Shown: positions 17,442 through 27,547 of the stretch, piece after piece
Numbering within the stretch: the stretch's first letter is position 1
How the letters are laid out: each line of letters opens with the position of its first letter
NCBI GenBank assembly: GCA_022071945.1
Contig: JAJVIN010000005.1
Span: 62,001 to 126,000, forward strand
DNA: 64,000 bases
Direction: 5' to 3'
Source: Thermoanaerobaculia bacterium
GTDB lineage: Bacteria; Acidobacteriota; Thermoanaerobaculia; UBA5066
Program-made: the position numbers and the translations under genes
The notes under the pieces: model-generated
The model's input: only the letters and a program-made list of their open reading frames with translations
Told to the model about the DNA's origin: nothing
Database searches by the model: none

Positions 17442-18412
17442 GACGGCTTCACCTCCGGGGAGTCGAGATCCCCGGTCTTGACGAGGTCGACGAAGACGTC
17501 CTCGAGGCTCGAGCGCAGGGGCGTCAGCTCGCGAAGCTCGGCGCCCTCCGCTCGAAGCCGGTCGATGACCTGGTTGAGGTGGGCGTAATCCCTCACCGAG
17601 AGCTCGAAGTGGCCGTTCGTCTGGGCGATTGAGGCATCCAACTGCTGGATCCCTCCCACGAGCGAAGGTGTCATGCCGTACGCCACCATCCGGTAGCGGA
17701 CCTGGCTCGAGACTCCCAAAGCCGAGGCTCCCGTCAGGTCCTTGATCGTTCCCGTGGCCGCCACGCTCCCCTTTCTGAGCACCGTGACCCGGTCGCACGT
17801 CAGCTCGATCTCTGAGAGGAGGTGTGAGTTGAGGAGGATGGCCGTTCCCCGGGCCGCCTCTTCCCGAAGGAGGTCGCGAATCTCCCGCCGGCCGACCGGA
17901 TCGACTCCGTCGGTCGGTTCGTCCAGGAGGAGAACCTCTGGCTTATGGATCAGGGCAGCCGCCAGCCCGAGCCTCTGAGTCATCCCCTTGGAGAACTTCT
18001 TGACCTTGACGTCGGCCCACTCGGGGAGCCTCACGCGAGAGAGGAGAGCCGGAATCCTCTGCTCCACCTCGCCTCTGGAGAGCCCGGCCATGCGTCCGAA
18101 TATGGAGAGAGTCTGGCGGGCCGTCAGGTAGCCCGGAAAGCGGTGTCCCTCGGGAAGGTACCCGGTCCGCCTCCGGCTCTCCGGGCTCCGGGCGGAGAGG
18201 CCGAGGATCCGAGCCTCGCCCTTCGTCGGGAAGGTCAACCCGAGAAGGATCTTGACCGTGGTGGTCTTTCCGGCGCCGTTGGGACCCAGGAGCCCGAAGA
18301 CCTCTCCCGGCGCCACCTCGAAGTCGATGCCCGACAGGGCCCGGATCTCCCTCCGGGAAAAGCCGTTCCGGAAGACCTTCTCCAGGGCGTGAACCGAAAG
18401 AGCGGATGCCAT
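17438..18412 (-). CDS. ABC transporter ATP-binding protein
   Basis: A 324-residue ATPase. Walker A GPNGAGKTTTVK is near residue 40, the signature loop reads KFSKGMTQRLGLA (a common variant of LSGGQ in ABC-2 exporters), and Walker B/D-loop LLLDEPTDGVDP is followed by the switch His in LLNSHLLSE. The C-terminal ~90 residues form the regulatory domain often found in CcmA/YhbL-like ABC-2 ATPases. It is the first gene of a three-gene minus-strand operon with permease 16569-17441 and secreted protein 15549-16565. A GTTAGGGC stretch just before the ATG may hold the promoter. Confidence 0.92.
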   Translation of the reverse strand: MASALSVHALEKVFRNGFSRREIRALSGIDFEVAPGEVFGLLGPNGAGKTTTVKILLGLTFPTKGEARILGLSARSPESRRRTGYLPEGHRFPGYLTARQTLSIFGRMAGLSRGEVEQRIPALLSRVRLPEWADVKVKKFSKGMTQRLGLAAALIHKPEVLLLDEPTDGVDPVGRREIRDLLREEAARGTAILLNSHLLSEIELTCDRVTVLRKGSVAATGTIKDLTGASALGVSSQVRYRMVAYGMTPSLVGGIQQLDASIAQTNGHFELSVRDYAHLNQVIDRLRAEGAELRELTPLRSSLEDVFVDLVKTGDLDSPEVKPS

Positions 18413-18525
18413 CGCCCTAACTTACGAGAGGCCTCGCGACAAAGTTCCCGTCCCTTCCCTCTCGATGGCCCCTCGCGGCGTGACCGAGGCGGCAAGGCCG
18501 GGACGAAGGAGAAACGGACCGGTTC

Positions 18526-18531
18526 TAGAAT
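18526..18531 (+). promoter_or_regulatory. -10-like hexamer TAGAAT (fmdB-type gene)
   Basis: TAGAAT in the context TCTAGAATCGGGG, 35 nt before the ATG at 18567. The same core occurs upstream of acnA and other genes in this window. Confidence 0.45.
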
Positions 18532-18566
18532 CGGGGAGACGGAATTCACCTCACGGAGGTCCTCCC

Positions 18567-18830
18567 ATGCCCCTGTTCGAATATCGCTGTACCGATTGCG
18601 GATCCCTCACGGAACAGATGGTCCTGGCCGGCGATTCGGACTGGTCCGCCCCCGCCTGCGCCAAGTGCGGGTCCGCCCACACATCACGTCTTCTCTCCCG
18701 CTTCGCCGCGCACGGAAGTCACAAGCACGAGAGCTTCGACGCCGGCTGCGATCCAGCCGCCTGTGAGACGCCCGAGATGTGCGGCATGGGCGGCTGCGGG
18801 ATGGGGGGAATGAACGGCCTGGAGATGTAA
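18567..18830 (+). CDS. FmdB-family zinc-ribbon protein
   Basis: An 87-residue protein starting PLFEYRCTDCG, the hallmark of FmdB/regulatory zinc ribbons, with the second Cys pair in PACAKCGS, so one Zn ribbon is complete. The C-terminus is unusual: it is rich in Cys, Met and Gly (DAGCDPAACETPEMCGMGGCGMGG), with five further Cys that could bind an additional metal. The start is fixed by CGGAGG 7 nt before the ATG. It is a short single-gene unit before acnA. Family function is poorly known; a regulatory or chaperone role has been proposed for relatives. Confidence 0.85.
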   Translation: MPLFEYRCTDCGSLTEQMVLAGDSDWSAPACAKCGSAHTSRLLSRFAAHGSHKHESFDAGCDPAACETPEMCGMGGCGMGGMNGLEM

Positions 18831-18840
18831 GGGGAGAGCT

Positions 18841-18846
18841 TAGAAT
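18841..18846 (+). promoter_or_regulatory. -10-like hexamer TAGAAT (acnA)
   Basis: TAGAAT in GCTTAGAATCGCTCC, 39 nt before the acnA ATG, which has its own GGAGG ribosome site. Directly follows the FmdB-type stop. Confidence 0.45.
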
Positions 18847-18885
18847 CGCTCCACCGGCTTTCACGCCGCCTTTCTTGGAGGATTC

Positions 18886-21636
<2,751 letters not shown>

Positions 21637-21658
21637 TTCGTTCGCAAACCACGGATTC

Positions 21659-21691
21659 GAAGCGGCGGCCTCGTGCCGCCGCTTCGCTTTT
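21659..21691 (+). terminator. Rho-independent terminator after acnA
   Basis: An 11-bp perfect stem (GAAGCGGCGGC / GCCGCCGCTTC) with a 5-nt loop, followed by GCTTTT, 22 nt after the acnA stop. Confidence 0.85.
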
Positions 21692-21733
21692 GAAGCGAGG
21701 CCCGCTCTCTTACCAGGTATCCTTCTGCTCACG

Positions 21734-23251
21734 GTGTGGGTCCGATTCCTGACCGGTTTTCTGCTCGTGGCCTTGCTTTCCTCGTGCAAGCGGGAGAGCC
21801 CTGTCCGCACGCTCAGCCTTTCCCTTCCGTACTCTCTCGATTCGCTCGAACCGGGCGCTCTCGACCGGCTGACGGACTTCGCGGTGCTCTCCAACTTCTA
21901 CGAGCCGCTCGTGACGACCGACTCGAATCTCGTGATCAAGCCCTGTCTGGCGGAGCGATGGGAGAACCCGGACATGCAGACATGGGTCTTCCACCTTCGG
22001 CCGGGTGTGAAGTTCCACAACGGGCGTCCGTTGACGGCGGCCGACGTCGCTTTCTCGATCCAGAGGCTTTTCGATGACGAATCCTTGGAAGCCCGCCGGC
22101 ACCTCTTCTCCATCCGGGAAGTCAAGGCCGAGGGAGGCCTGAAGGTCGTCATCCGGACGAAGACGCACCTCGCGGACTTCCTGAACCGGATCCGGTTCAT
22201 CCACATCTCTCCCGCCGGGTCGTCGCGGCAAGAGCTCCGGTCGCAGGTCAATGGAACCGGTCCGTACCGCGCGAAGTCCTACCAGCCCGGCGAGGAGCTG
22301 ACGATCGTGAGGAATCCCACGTACTGGGGTCCGCCCCCGGCGATCGAACAAGCAACGCTCCGGCTGAACCGCTCTCCCGATAAGGCTCTCGAGGAGCTGA
22401 CTTCGGGCAGGAGCGGCTTCATCCAGTCCAATTCGGTCCGGGCGCTCGACGCGGCCCGGCTTCGAAAAGACCTGACCGTGAGCGAGATTCAGAGCATCGC
22501 GGTCAAGCTCCTGTACTTCGACGTCGCAAGCGAGCGCAACCCGCTCGTGAAGGGCGGGAAGAACCCGTTTTTCGACAGCCGCGTCCGGGAGGCTCTCAAC
22601 ATCGGGATCGACAGGGCCGCGCTGACTCGCCGGCTCCCGGTCCCCGCGAGTCCGGCCTTCCAGCTCGTGCCGCCCTTCATCTTCGGCCACAACGCCTCGC
22701 TGAAGCCTCCGGCGACCGACAAGGCCCGGGCGCGTGCGCTCCTGGCCGAGGCCGGGTTCCCGAACGGGTTCGAAGTGACCTTCCACGCCCGGCGTCTCCT
22801 GGCCGATGGAGCGGCCGCGATCCAGGAAGAGCTCGCGACCCTCGGCATCAAGACGACCCTCGTCCTTCAGAGCGAAGAGGACTTCTTCGAGACGACGCGG
22901 GCCCGCCCGAGCTTCGTCATGGCTCTGACTCGATACGGCTGTCCGACGGGCGACGCAGCCAACATCTTCGATTCCGTCCTTCACACCCCGGATCACACGA
23001 AGGGTCTCGGGATCGTCAACTCAGGCGGGTACGCCAACCCCGAGATGGACGGTCTCGTGGAAGAGGCGGCACGGCAACTCCAGCCCTCCGCGAGGCGCGC
23101 CGTCCTCGAGCGGATCATGCAGATCGCCATGCAGGAGCTTCCCTGGATCCCGCTCTACGTCGACCGCGACGTCTATGTCTACGAATCGGACCTCGACTGG
23201 CGACCCCGTCTCGACAACTACGTGATCGTGTCGGAGATCGGGCTGCGCTGA
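21734..23251 (+). CDS. Peptide/nickel-type ABC substrate-binding lipoprotein (family 5)
   Basis: A 505-residue extracytoplasmic binding protein. The N-terminus is a lipoprotein signal (LLVALLSSCKRE, lipobox Cys ~residue 17). The body has the SBP family-5 pattern: LAERWENPDMQTWVFHLRPGVKFHNGRPLTAADVAFSI, then NGTGPYRAKSYQPGE, and an AREALNIGIDR-like stretch (VREALNIGIDRAAL). Relatives capture oligopeptides or nickel for an ABC importer. No permease or ATPase gene is adjacent, so it is an orphan binding protein or works with a remote transporter. The start is GTG; no upstream ATG is in frame after the terminator. Confidence 0.88.
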   Translation: MWVRFLTGFLLVALLSSCKRESPVRTLSLSLPYSLDSLEPGALDRLTDFAVLSNFYEPLVTTDSNLVIKPCLAERWENPDMQTWVFHLRPGVKFHNGRPLTAADVAFSIQRLFDDESLEARRHLFSIREVKAEGGLKVVIRTKTHLADFLNRIRFIHISPAGSSRQELRSQVNGTGPYRAKSYQPGEELTIVRNPTYWGPPPAIEQATLRLNRSPDKALEELTSGRSGFIQSNSVRALDAARLRKDLTVSEIQSIAVKLLYFDVASERNPLVKGGKNPFFDSRVREALNIGIDRAALTRRLPVPASPAFQLVPPFIFGHNASLKPPATDKARARALLAEAGFPNGFEVTFHARRLLADGAAAIQEELATLGIKTTLVLQSEEDFFETTRARPSFVMALTRYGCPTGDAANIFDSVLHTPDHTKGLGIVNSGGYANPEMDGLVEEAARQLQPSARRAVLERIMQIAMQELPWIPLYVDRDVYVYESDLDWRPRLDNYVIVSEIGLR

Positions 23252-23267
23252 GGCGGTCACGAACCGG

Positions 23268-23304
23268 GAGACGGGGGGCGGAGTGAAGACTCCGCCCCGG
23301 TCTC
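23268..23304. terminator. GC-rich hairpin between convergent genes
   Basis: A 10-bp stem GGGGCGGAGT / ACTCCGCCCC with GAAG loop, extended by GAGAC/GTCTC arms. It lies between a plus-strand stop (23251) and a minus-strand stop (23350). No T-run, so a tentative bidirectional terminator. Confidence 0.5.
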
Positions 23305-23327
23305 GACCAGTTCGGCGGGGATCAGAT

Positions 23328-23353
23328 CCTGACGGTCAGGCCCTGACGGTCAG
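23328..23353. repeat. 12-bp direct repeat CCTGACGGTCAG, two copies
   Basis: CCTGACGGTCAG occurs at 23328-23339 and 23342-23353. Each unit contains the near-palindrome CTGAC-G-GTCAG. The second copy includes the stop codon of the minus-strand gene ending at 23350. Confidence 0.6.
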
Positions 23354-23844
23354 ATCGCGCCGAGAGCGTGGAGCGCGCCGGCCGCCTTCAACTGGGCCTC
23401 GAGCGCCTGGATTTGAGTGACTTTCTCCTTCTGCTGTGCCGTCAGGAGATTGTTGAAGCCGGTCTTGAACGTCTCGTCGATCGCCCTGAACTGCTTCTGA
23501 AGGGAGTCGACCCGAAGGAAGAGGGTTCCGATGTTGGCCGGATCGGGATTCGCAGCCTTCAGGGCATCGCCGAGCGCCTTCTGGGCAGCCTGGAGTTGTG
23601 TCTGCAGGGCTTCGGCAGCGGTTCCGCGAGCCTGCATCAGCGTGTGAAACGCCGTGATCTGCTCGTCGGTGAGGCCGAGGACGTCCTTCAAGACGACTTC
23701 CGGGGGCGGCTGGACTTGGCCTGGACCGCCCGGACCTCCGGGTCCGCCCGGCGGCGGTCCCTGCTGGGGACCGTTCTGCGCGAGGACGGGCAGGGAGAGC
23801 GCGAAGGCGACCGCGGGGAGGATTCCAAGGAAGAGCTTCTTCAT
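23350..23844 (-). CDS. Spy/CpxP-like periplasmic protein (heavy-metal-sensor type)
   Basis: A 164-residue protein with a signal peptide (FLGILPAVAFALSLPVLAQ), then a Pro/Gly-rich spacer and a helical domain carrying LTDEQ and LTAQQ, the LTxxQ motifs of Spy/CpxP/CnrX proteins. Family members are periplasmic chaperones or metal/stress sensors that feed back on a sigma or two-component system. The ATG overlaps the stop of the TPR gene (ATGA) and has a GAAAGGAGA ribosome site. It is the last gene of a sigma/anti-sigma operon, which fits a sensing role; that function is inferred. Confidence 0.78.
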   Translation of the reverse strand: MKKLFLGILPAVAFALSLPVLAQNGPQQGPPPGGPGGPGGPGQVQPPPEVVLKDVLGLTDEQITAFHTLMQARGTAAEALQTQLQAAQKALGDALKAANPDPANIGTLFLRVDSLQKQFRAIDETFKTGFNNLLTAQQKEKVTQIQALEAQLKAAGALHALGAI

Positions 23845-24440
23845 GGCTTGTCTCCTTTCTTCTGAGACGGTGGAGGGTTGGGGTGAGGAGGCTGTTGAGG
23901 AGGGCGTCCCCCCGCTCGCGGGCCAGGCGGCCGTCCCCCGGCACCCGGGGAGCGGACCAGTTTCTGAGAGAGCTCGATTGCGCGATCGAAGGCTTTGAGG
24001 GCGTCGTCGGGCATGCCGCTCTGGCGGTAGACGGTGCCGGCGTTGAGCCAGGCGGTCGCCTCGGCCGGTGTACCCGGGGGGACTTCGTTCAGGAGCTTCT
24101 GGATCGTCTCGACCGCTTCCTTTCTCCGGTCGAGGTTGGTCAGGGTGATGGCGAGCTTGCCGATCAGGTGGACCTTGATCTCGTAGGGCGGGCTTTCTTT
24201 CGGGACGTCGAGGGAAAAGACCCTCCTCAACTCGTCCACGCCGGCATCGCCCTTCCCCTGTTCGATCAGGAGGTCGGCCTTGCCCTCGATGGCCCTCATC
24301 ATCTGGACGTAGAGGAACATCTGGTCGGGAACGGGCCGCTGGTCGGGTCCCGCCGGGGGTCCCCCGGGAGGCGGGCCCTGCCCCAGAATCGCCGGGCTGG
24401 CGAGAAAACACAGGAGAGTCAGGAAAGCGATCTTTTTCAT
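23841..24440 (-). CDS. Secreted TPR-repeat protein with Pro-rich tail
   Basis: A 199-residue protein with a signal peptide (KIAFLTLLCFLASPAILGQ), a Pro/Gly spacer, then about three TPR-like helix pairs (residues ~45-150, including AEATAWLNAGTVYRQSGMPDDALKAF read across the window) and a Pro/Gly/Arg-rich C-terminus. TPR domains mediate protein contacts, here presumably in the periplasm. Both ends overlap neighbours by 4 nt. It is the third gene of the ECF sigma operon and may be part of the envelope sensing assembly; no closer function is known to me. Confidence 0.75.
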   Translation of the reverse strand: MKKIAFLTLLCFLASPAILGQGPPPGGPPAGPDQRPVPDQMFLYVQMMRAIEGKADLLIEQGKGDAGVDELRRVFSLDVPKESPPYEIKVHLIGKLAITLTNLDRRKEAVETIQKLLNEVPPGTPAEATAWLNAGTVYRQSGMPDDALKAFDRAIELSQKLVRSPGAGGRPPGPRAGGRPPQQPPHPNPPPSQKKGDKP

Positions 24441-24988
24441 GATGGAACCCTCGTCGGGGCCGTACCCCGGAACGGGTAGGAAGACGCCCCGCCCGGCCTC
24501 TCCTTCGTCAGAGACTCGAAGCGTTCGGTCTTCACGGAGCGATAGATGTCCTGATAGCGCGAGTCCGCGATGCCGCTGGCACGGGCGCCGGCGTCGAAGG
24601 ACTCCTGACGCGAAGCGAGCAGAGCCTCGACGGCGGCGCGGGCGGAGGCCTCCCGCTGGGCCAGAAGTGCCTCGCCGGGCGCTTCATGACGTCCCCGCGC
24701 CAGAAAGAAAGTGAGGCCAACGGCCGCGGCGAGGAGGGACGCGGCGATCCGGAGGAAGACGGTGCGCTCGCGGCGGCTCCGCGAGAAGGTCTCGAGCGTG
24801 AAGCGCCGGCCGCGAATGCGGGCGAATTCCGCCCCGGGCCGCTCCCGGATAGCCGTAAGGAGGGCCACCACACGTTCGGACTCCCGGTCGGGCGCCTCGC
24901 CCCGTCCCTCGAGGAATGCCGCCAGGGCCGCAGCCTCGGCGAGCTCCCGTTCGCTGGCGTCGATGGCCGGGTTCTCAGACTCGTTCAT
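24437..24988 (-). CDS. Membrane-anchored anti-sigma factor-like protein
   Basis: A 183-residue single-pass protein: a ~95-residue acidic, helical cytosolic part, one transmembrane helix (RIAASLLAAAVGLTFFLA, ~residues 98-116) and a ~65-residue periplasmic tail. No zinc-type HxxxCxxC motif is seen, so it belongs to another anti-sigma class. Identification rests on topology and on the 4-nt overlap with the ECF sigma gene. It would hold the sigma factor at the membrane until an envelope signal arrives. ATG 24988 is used because it overlaps the sigma stop; the frame is open further upstream. Confidence 0.7.
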   Translation of the reverse strand: MNESENPAIDASERELAEAAALAAFLEGRGEAPDRESERVVALLTAIRERPGAEFARIRGRRFTLETFSRSRRERTVFLRIAASLLAAAVGLTFFLARGRHEAPGEALLAQREASARAAVEALLASRQESFDAGARASGIADSRYQDIYRSVKTERFESLTKERPGGASSYPFRGTAPTRVPS

Positions 24989-25542
24989 GGCTTCTCCCAT
25001 TCCTTCGTGAAGGCCTTGACGGCCCGGTGCAGGACCACGTCGAAGGTCGAGACGGTGATCCCGAGCTCGCGGGCGCACTCCTCCCGGCTTCGATTCTCCA
25101 AGAGCCGCTTCCTGAGAACCTGTGCATACCGCGGGTGGAGCCTGTCAAGCGTCGCGTGAACTCGCTGTCGCAGCGAGGCGACCTCGGCCTGCCGGACGAG
25201 CTCGGCCTCGGCGGTCGGAACGTCGTCGGCGGGATCGAGCTCTTCCAGAGGTGGAGCCGCCTGTGCGCGCCGGCTCCGGCGCCGGATGTGTTCGAGGACC
25301 TTCCGGCGGGCGATGGCCGAAAGCCAGTGCAGGACGGGCGTTCCCCGCCATTCGAAGGAGCGGAGCCGGCTGAGCGCCGTCTCGAAGGTGTCGGCGAGGA
25401 CGTCCTCCGCATCGCTTTCACCTGTCCGGGGCCGGATGACGAAGGTGAGAAGCCACTCGCGGGTGCGGTCGTAGAGCACACCCACGCTGTCGGCATCTCC
25501 TTGCCGGATCCTTTCCAGGAGGGCGAAGTCATCGTCGTGCAT
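24985..25542 (-). CDS. ECF-type RNA polymerase sigma factor
   Basis: A 185-residue sigma-70 group 4 protein. Region 2 includes ESDAEDVLADTFETALSRLRSFEWRGTPVLHWLSAIARR split across the typical helices, and region 4 ends with SREECARELGITVSTFDVVLHRAVKAF, a helix-turn-helix. It has no region 1 or 3, as expected for ECF factors. ATG 25542 gives normal length; a longer ATG at 25587 lacks a ribosome site. It heads a four-gene operon with its probable anti-sigma, a TPR protein and a CpxP-like protein, so it likely governs an envelope or metal stress response. The promoter should lie in the divergent gap 25543-25700. Confidence 0.9.
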   Translation of the reverse strand: MHDDDFALLERIRQGDADSVGVLYDRTREWLLTFVIRPRTGESDAEDVLADTFETALSRLRSFEWRGTPVLHWLSAIARRKVLEHIRRRSRRAQAAPPLEELDPADDVPTAEAELVRQAEVASLRQRVHATLDRLHPRYAQVLRKRLLENRSREECARELGITVSTFDVVLHRAVKAFTKEWEKP

Positions 25543-25700
25543 CCTCTTCGCCTTCTCTATGCGGTCTTCGGAATCGACCTTACACATCGCTTCGGGAGTT
25601 CCACGGAGGCGGCTTCGCGAGGAGAATAGAGGGCCGGGCGCCCGCCCGGAAGGCCGAAGTGCCTGCATTCCTCGAGACCGGAAAGGACTCTGAAACCGAA

Positions 25701-26162
25701 ATGCGCAAACTCCTCACGCTTCTCCTCGCGGTCACGTTCGTGGCTCTCCCTCTCTTCGCCAACCCCGCCACCTACGGCAAGGCCCTCACGGGCAAGGACA
25801 CGGTGAAGATCTCCGAACTCCTGGCCAACCCGGACAAATACGTGGGCAAGACAGTCCGTGTCGAGGGTGTCATCACGGAGGTCTGCGCCAAGCGCGGCTG
25901 CTGGATGAAGATCGCCTCTGACAAGGAGTTCCAGGACATCCGTATCAAGGTCGACGACGGCGTCATCGTTTTCCCGATGGAGGCCAAGGGGAAGACCGCG
26001 ATTGCCGAGGGTGTCTTCACCAAGTACGAACTGAGCGCCGAGGAAGTCAAGGCGGCGCACAAGCACGAGTGCGAGGAGCAGAAGAAGGCCTTCGACCCGA
26101 ACCAGAAGTTCGAGGCCAAGGCGGTCTATCAGCTGAAGGGAACCGGAGCCGTCATCCGCTGA
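25701..26162 (+). CDS. DUF4920-like secreted OB-fold protein
   Basis: A 153-residue protein with a signal peptide (KLLTLLLAVTFVALPLFANP). The mature part has ISELLANPDKYVGKTVRVEG, then VITEVCAKRGCWMKI with a conserved CxxxGCWM element, which I associate with DUF4920 / OB-fold-like periplasmic proteins. The two Cys could form a disulfide or bind metal. The end is Lys/Glu-rich, including HKHECEEQKK. It starts divergently from the ECF sigma operon and is 49 nt before a PepSY-type membrane gene, with which it is probably cotranscribed. Function unknown; a role in periplasmic metal or redox handling is a guess. Confidence 0.75.
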   Translation: MRKLLTLLLAVTFVALPLFANPATYGKALTGKDTVKISELLANPDKYVGKTVRVEGVITEVCAKRGCWMKIASDKEFQDIRIKVDDGVIVFPMEAKGKTAIAEGVFTKYELSAEEVKAAHKHECEEQKKAFDPNQKFEAKAVYQLKGTGAVIR

Positions 26163-26211
26163 GCCTGTAGCTCGGGCCGGGACGGGTCCACCGCCCCGGC
26201 CCTCTCCCCTC

Positions 26212-26769
26212 ATGAACTGGCGAAAGATCAACAACGTCCTGCACCGGGACATCGGGTACTTCTGTGTGGCGCTGACTGTGATCTACGCGATCTCGGGGAT
26301 CGCGGTCAATCACGTCCACCACTGGAACCCGAACTACAAGATCGTCCGGTCCGTGGAGAAGTTCGACCCGCTCCCGGTCACGGACCGGGAGACGATGGCA
26401 GCGTCCCTGGTCGAGAAGCTGAAGCTCCCGGGGCCTCCAAAGAGCTCCTTCCGTTCGGCCCCGCACGAAATCGAGCTCTTCTATGAGGGCTGGAGCGTGA
26501 AAGCGGATGTGCTGAAGGGGGAGGCGCTGGTGGAGCGTCCCAAGGACCGCTTCCTGCTGCGCGACGCGAACTTCCTTCACCTCAACCACCCAAAGGGGCT
26601 CTGGACGTGGTTCGCGGACATCTATGCAGTCCTGCTCTTGGTCTTGGCTCTGACGGGGATGTTCGTCCTGAAGGGCCAGAAGGGGCTTTCGGGCCGGGGG
26701 AAGTGGTTTGTCCTGGCAGGGCTCGTCGTCCCGGTGGTCTTCCTGGTGGTGTTGCGGTACGTGCCCTGA
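26212..26769 (+). CDS. PepSY-associated transmembrane protein
   Basis: A 185-residue membrane protein. Helix 1 (RDIGYFCVALTVIYAISGIAVNH, residues ~13-36) ends in the SGIAVNHxHH motif of PepSY-associated TM proteins. A soluble PepSY-like segment follows (residues ~50-125), then two C-terminal helices (~135-155 and ~162-182). Family members occur near iron-siderophore and redox systems, some as ferric reductases; the histidines in helix 1 could bind heme, but that is inference. It sits 49 nt after the DUF4920-like gene. Confidence 0.8.
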   Translation: MNWRKINNVLHRDIGYFCVALTVIYAISGIAVNHVHHWNPNYKIVRSVEKFDPLPVTDRETMAASLVEKLKLPGPPKSSFRSAPHEIELFYEGWSVKADVLKGEALVERPKDRFLLRDANFLHLNHPKGLWTWFADIYAVLLLVLALTGMFVLKGQKGLSGRGKWFVLAGLVVPVVFLVVLRYVP

Positions 26770-26878
26770 GCGACACAAACACTCACTCTGCCGCGTCTCC
26801 AGTCCAGCCCAGCTCTCCGCTTCCTCTCACAACACGGCTCGATGACGAAGCTCACGAAAACCGTGATACCGTGAAACT

Positions 26879-27109
26879 GTGAAGAGCATCACTGTGTCCG
26901 TCCCGGACGATGTCTACCGGGCCGCGCGAGTCAAGGCGGCGGAGCGGGACACCTCTGTCAGCGCCCTCGTCAAGGACTTCCTCATGCGGCTCGCGGCCGG
27001 AGAGGACGACTTCGAGCGCCGCAAGGCACTCCAAGCTGAAGTCCTGGCCTCGATCGAGCGTTTCGAGGGTGGTGACCGGCTGAGCCGGGATGAAACCCAC
27101 AGGCGGTAG
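26879..27109 (+). CDS. VapB-like antitoxin (ribbon-helix-helix type)
   Basis: A 76-residue protein beginning KSITVSVPDDVYRAARVKAAERDTSVSALVKDFL over two segments, the ribbon-helix-helix pattern of antitoxins that pair with PIN toxins. The C-terminal half is charged and would wrap the toxin. The start is GTG; no better ATG exists. The toxin gene follows after 3 nt. These antitoxins normally repress their own promoter as part of the complex. Confidence 0.85.
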   Translation: MKSITVSVPDDVYRAARVKAAERDTSVSALVKDFLMRLAAGEDDFERRKALQAEVLASIERFEGGDRLSRDETHRR

Positions 27110-27112
27110 CCC

Positions 27113-27532
27113 GTGGTTTTCCTGGACACCAATATTCTGCTTTACGCCGTCAGCAAGGCTCCAGCGGAGTCGGCGAAGAGCCAGGTCGCGCTCCGTCTCT
27201 TGGACCGCGAGGACGTCGGGCTGTCCGTCCAAGTTCTCCAGGAGTTCTTCGTTCAAGCCACTCGCCCGACGAAGGAATGGCGGCTGACTCACCGCCAAGC
27301 CATTCTCCTCATCGAGTCGTGGCTGAGGTTCCGTGTTCAGCCGGTGACGACGTCTGTCTTGATGGCCGCCATCGAGGCGAGTGAGCGATTCCGGGTCTCG
27401 TACTGGGATGCGGCCATCATCGAAGGTGCACGGGCTCTGGGCTGCAAGGAACTCCTCTCCGAGGACCTGAACGACGGTCAAGACTACGGTGGAGTCACGG
27501 TACGAAACCCGTTTCGCGATTCCCTCGCCTGA
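27113..27532 (+). CDS. VapC-like PIN-domain toxin
   Basis: A 139-residue PIN ribonuclease. The acidic metal site is complete by eye: Asp in FLDTNILLYA (~residue 5), Glu in QVLQEFFVQ (~44), Asp in VSYWDAAIIEGA (~101) and a downstream Asp in LLSEDLNDG (~119). Family members cleave tRNA or rRNA when freed from the antitoxin. GTG start, 3 nt after the antitoxin stop, so the pair is one operon. It ends 15 nt from the convergent MFS gene. Confidence 0.88.
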   Translation: MVFLDTNILLYAVSKAPAESAKSQVALRLLDREDVGLSVQVLQEFFVQATRPTKEWRLTHRQAILLIESWLRFRVQPVTTSVLMAAIEASERFRVSYWDAAIIEGARALGCKELLSEDLNDGQDYGGVTVRNPFRDSLA

Positions 27533-27547
27533 GGCGTCGCTCCTGGT

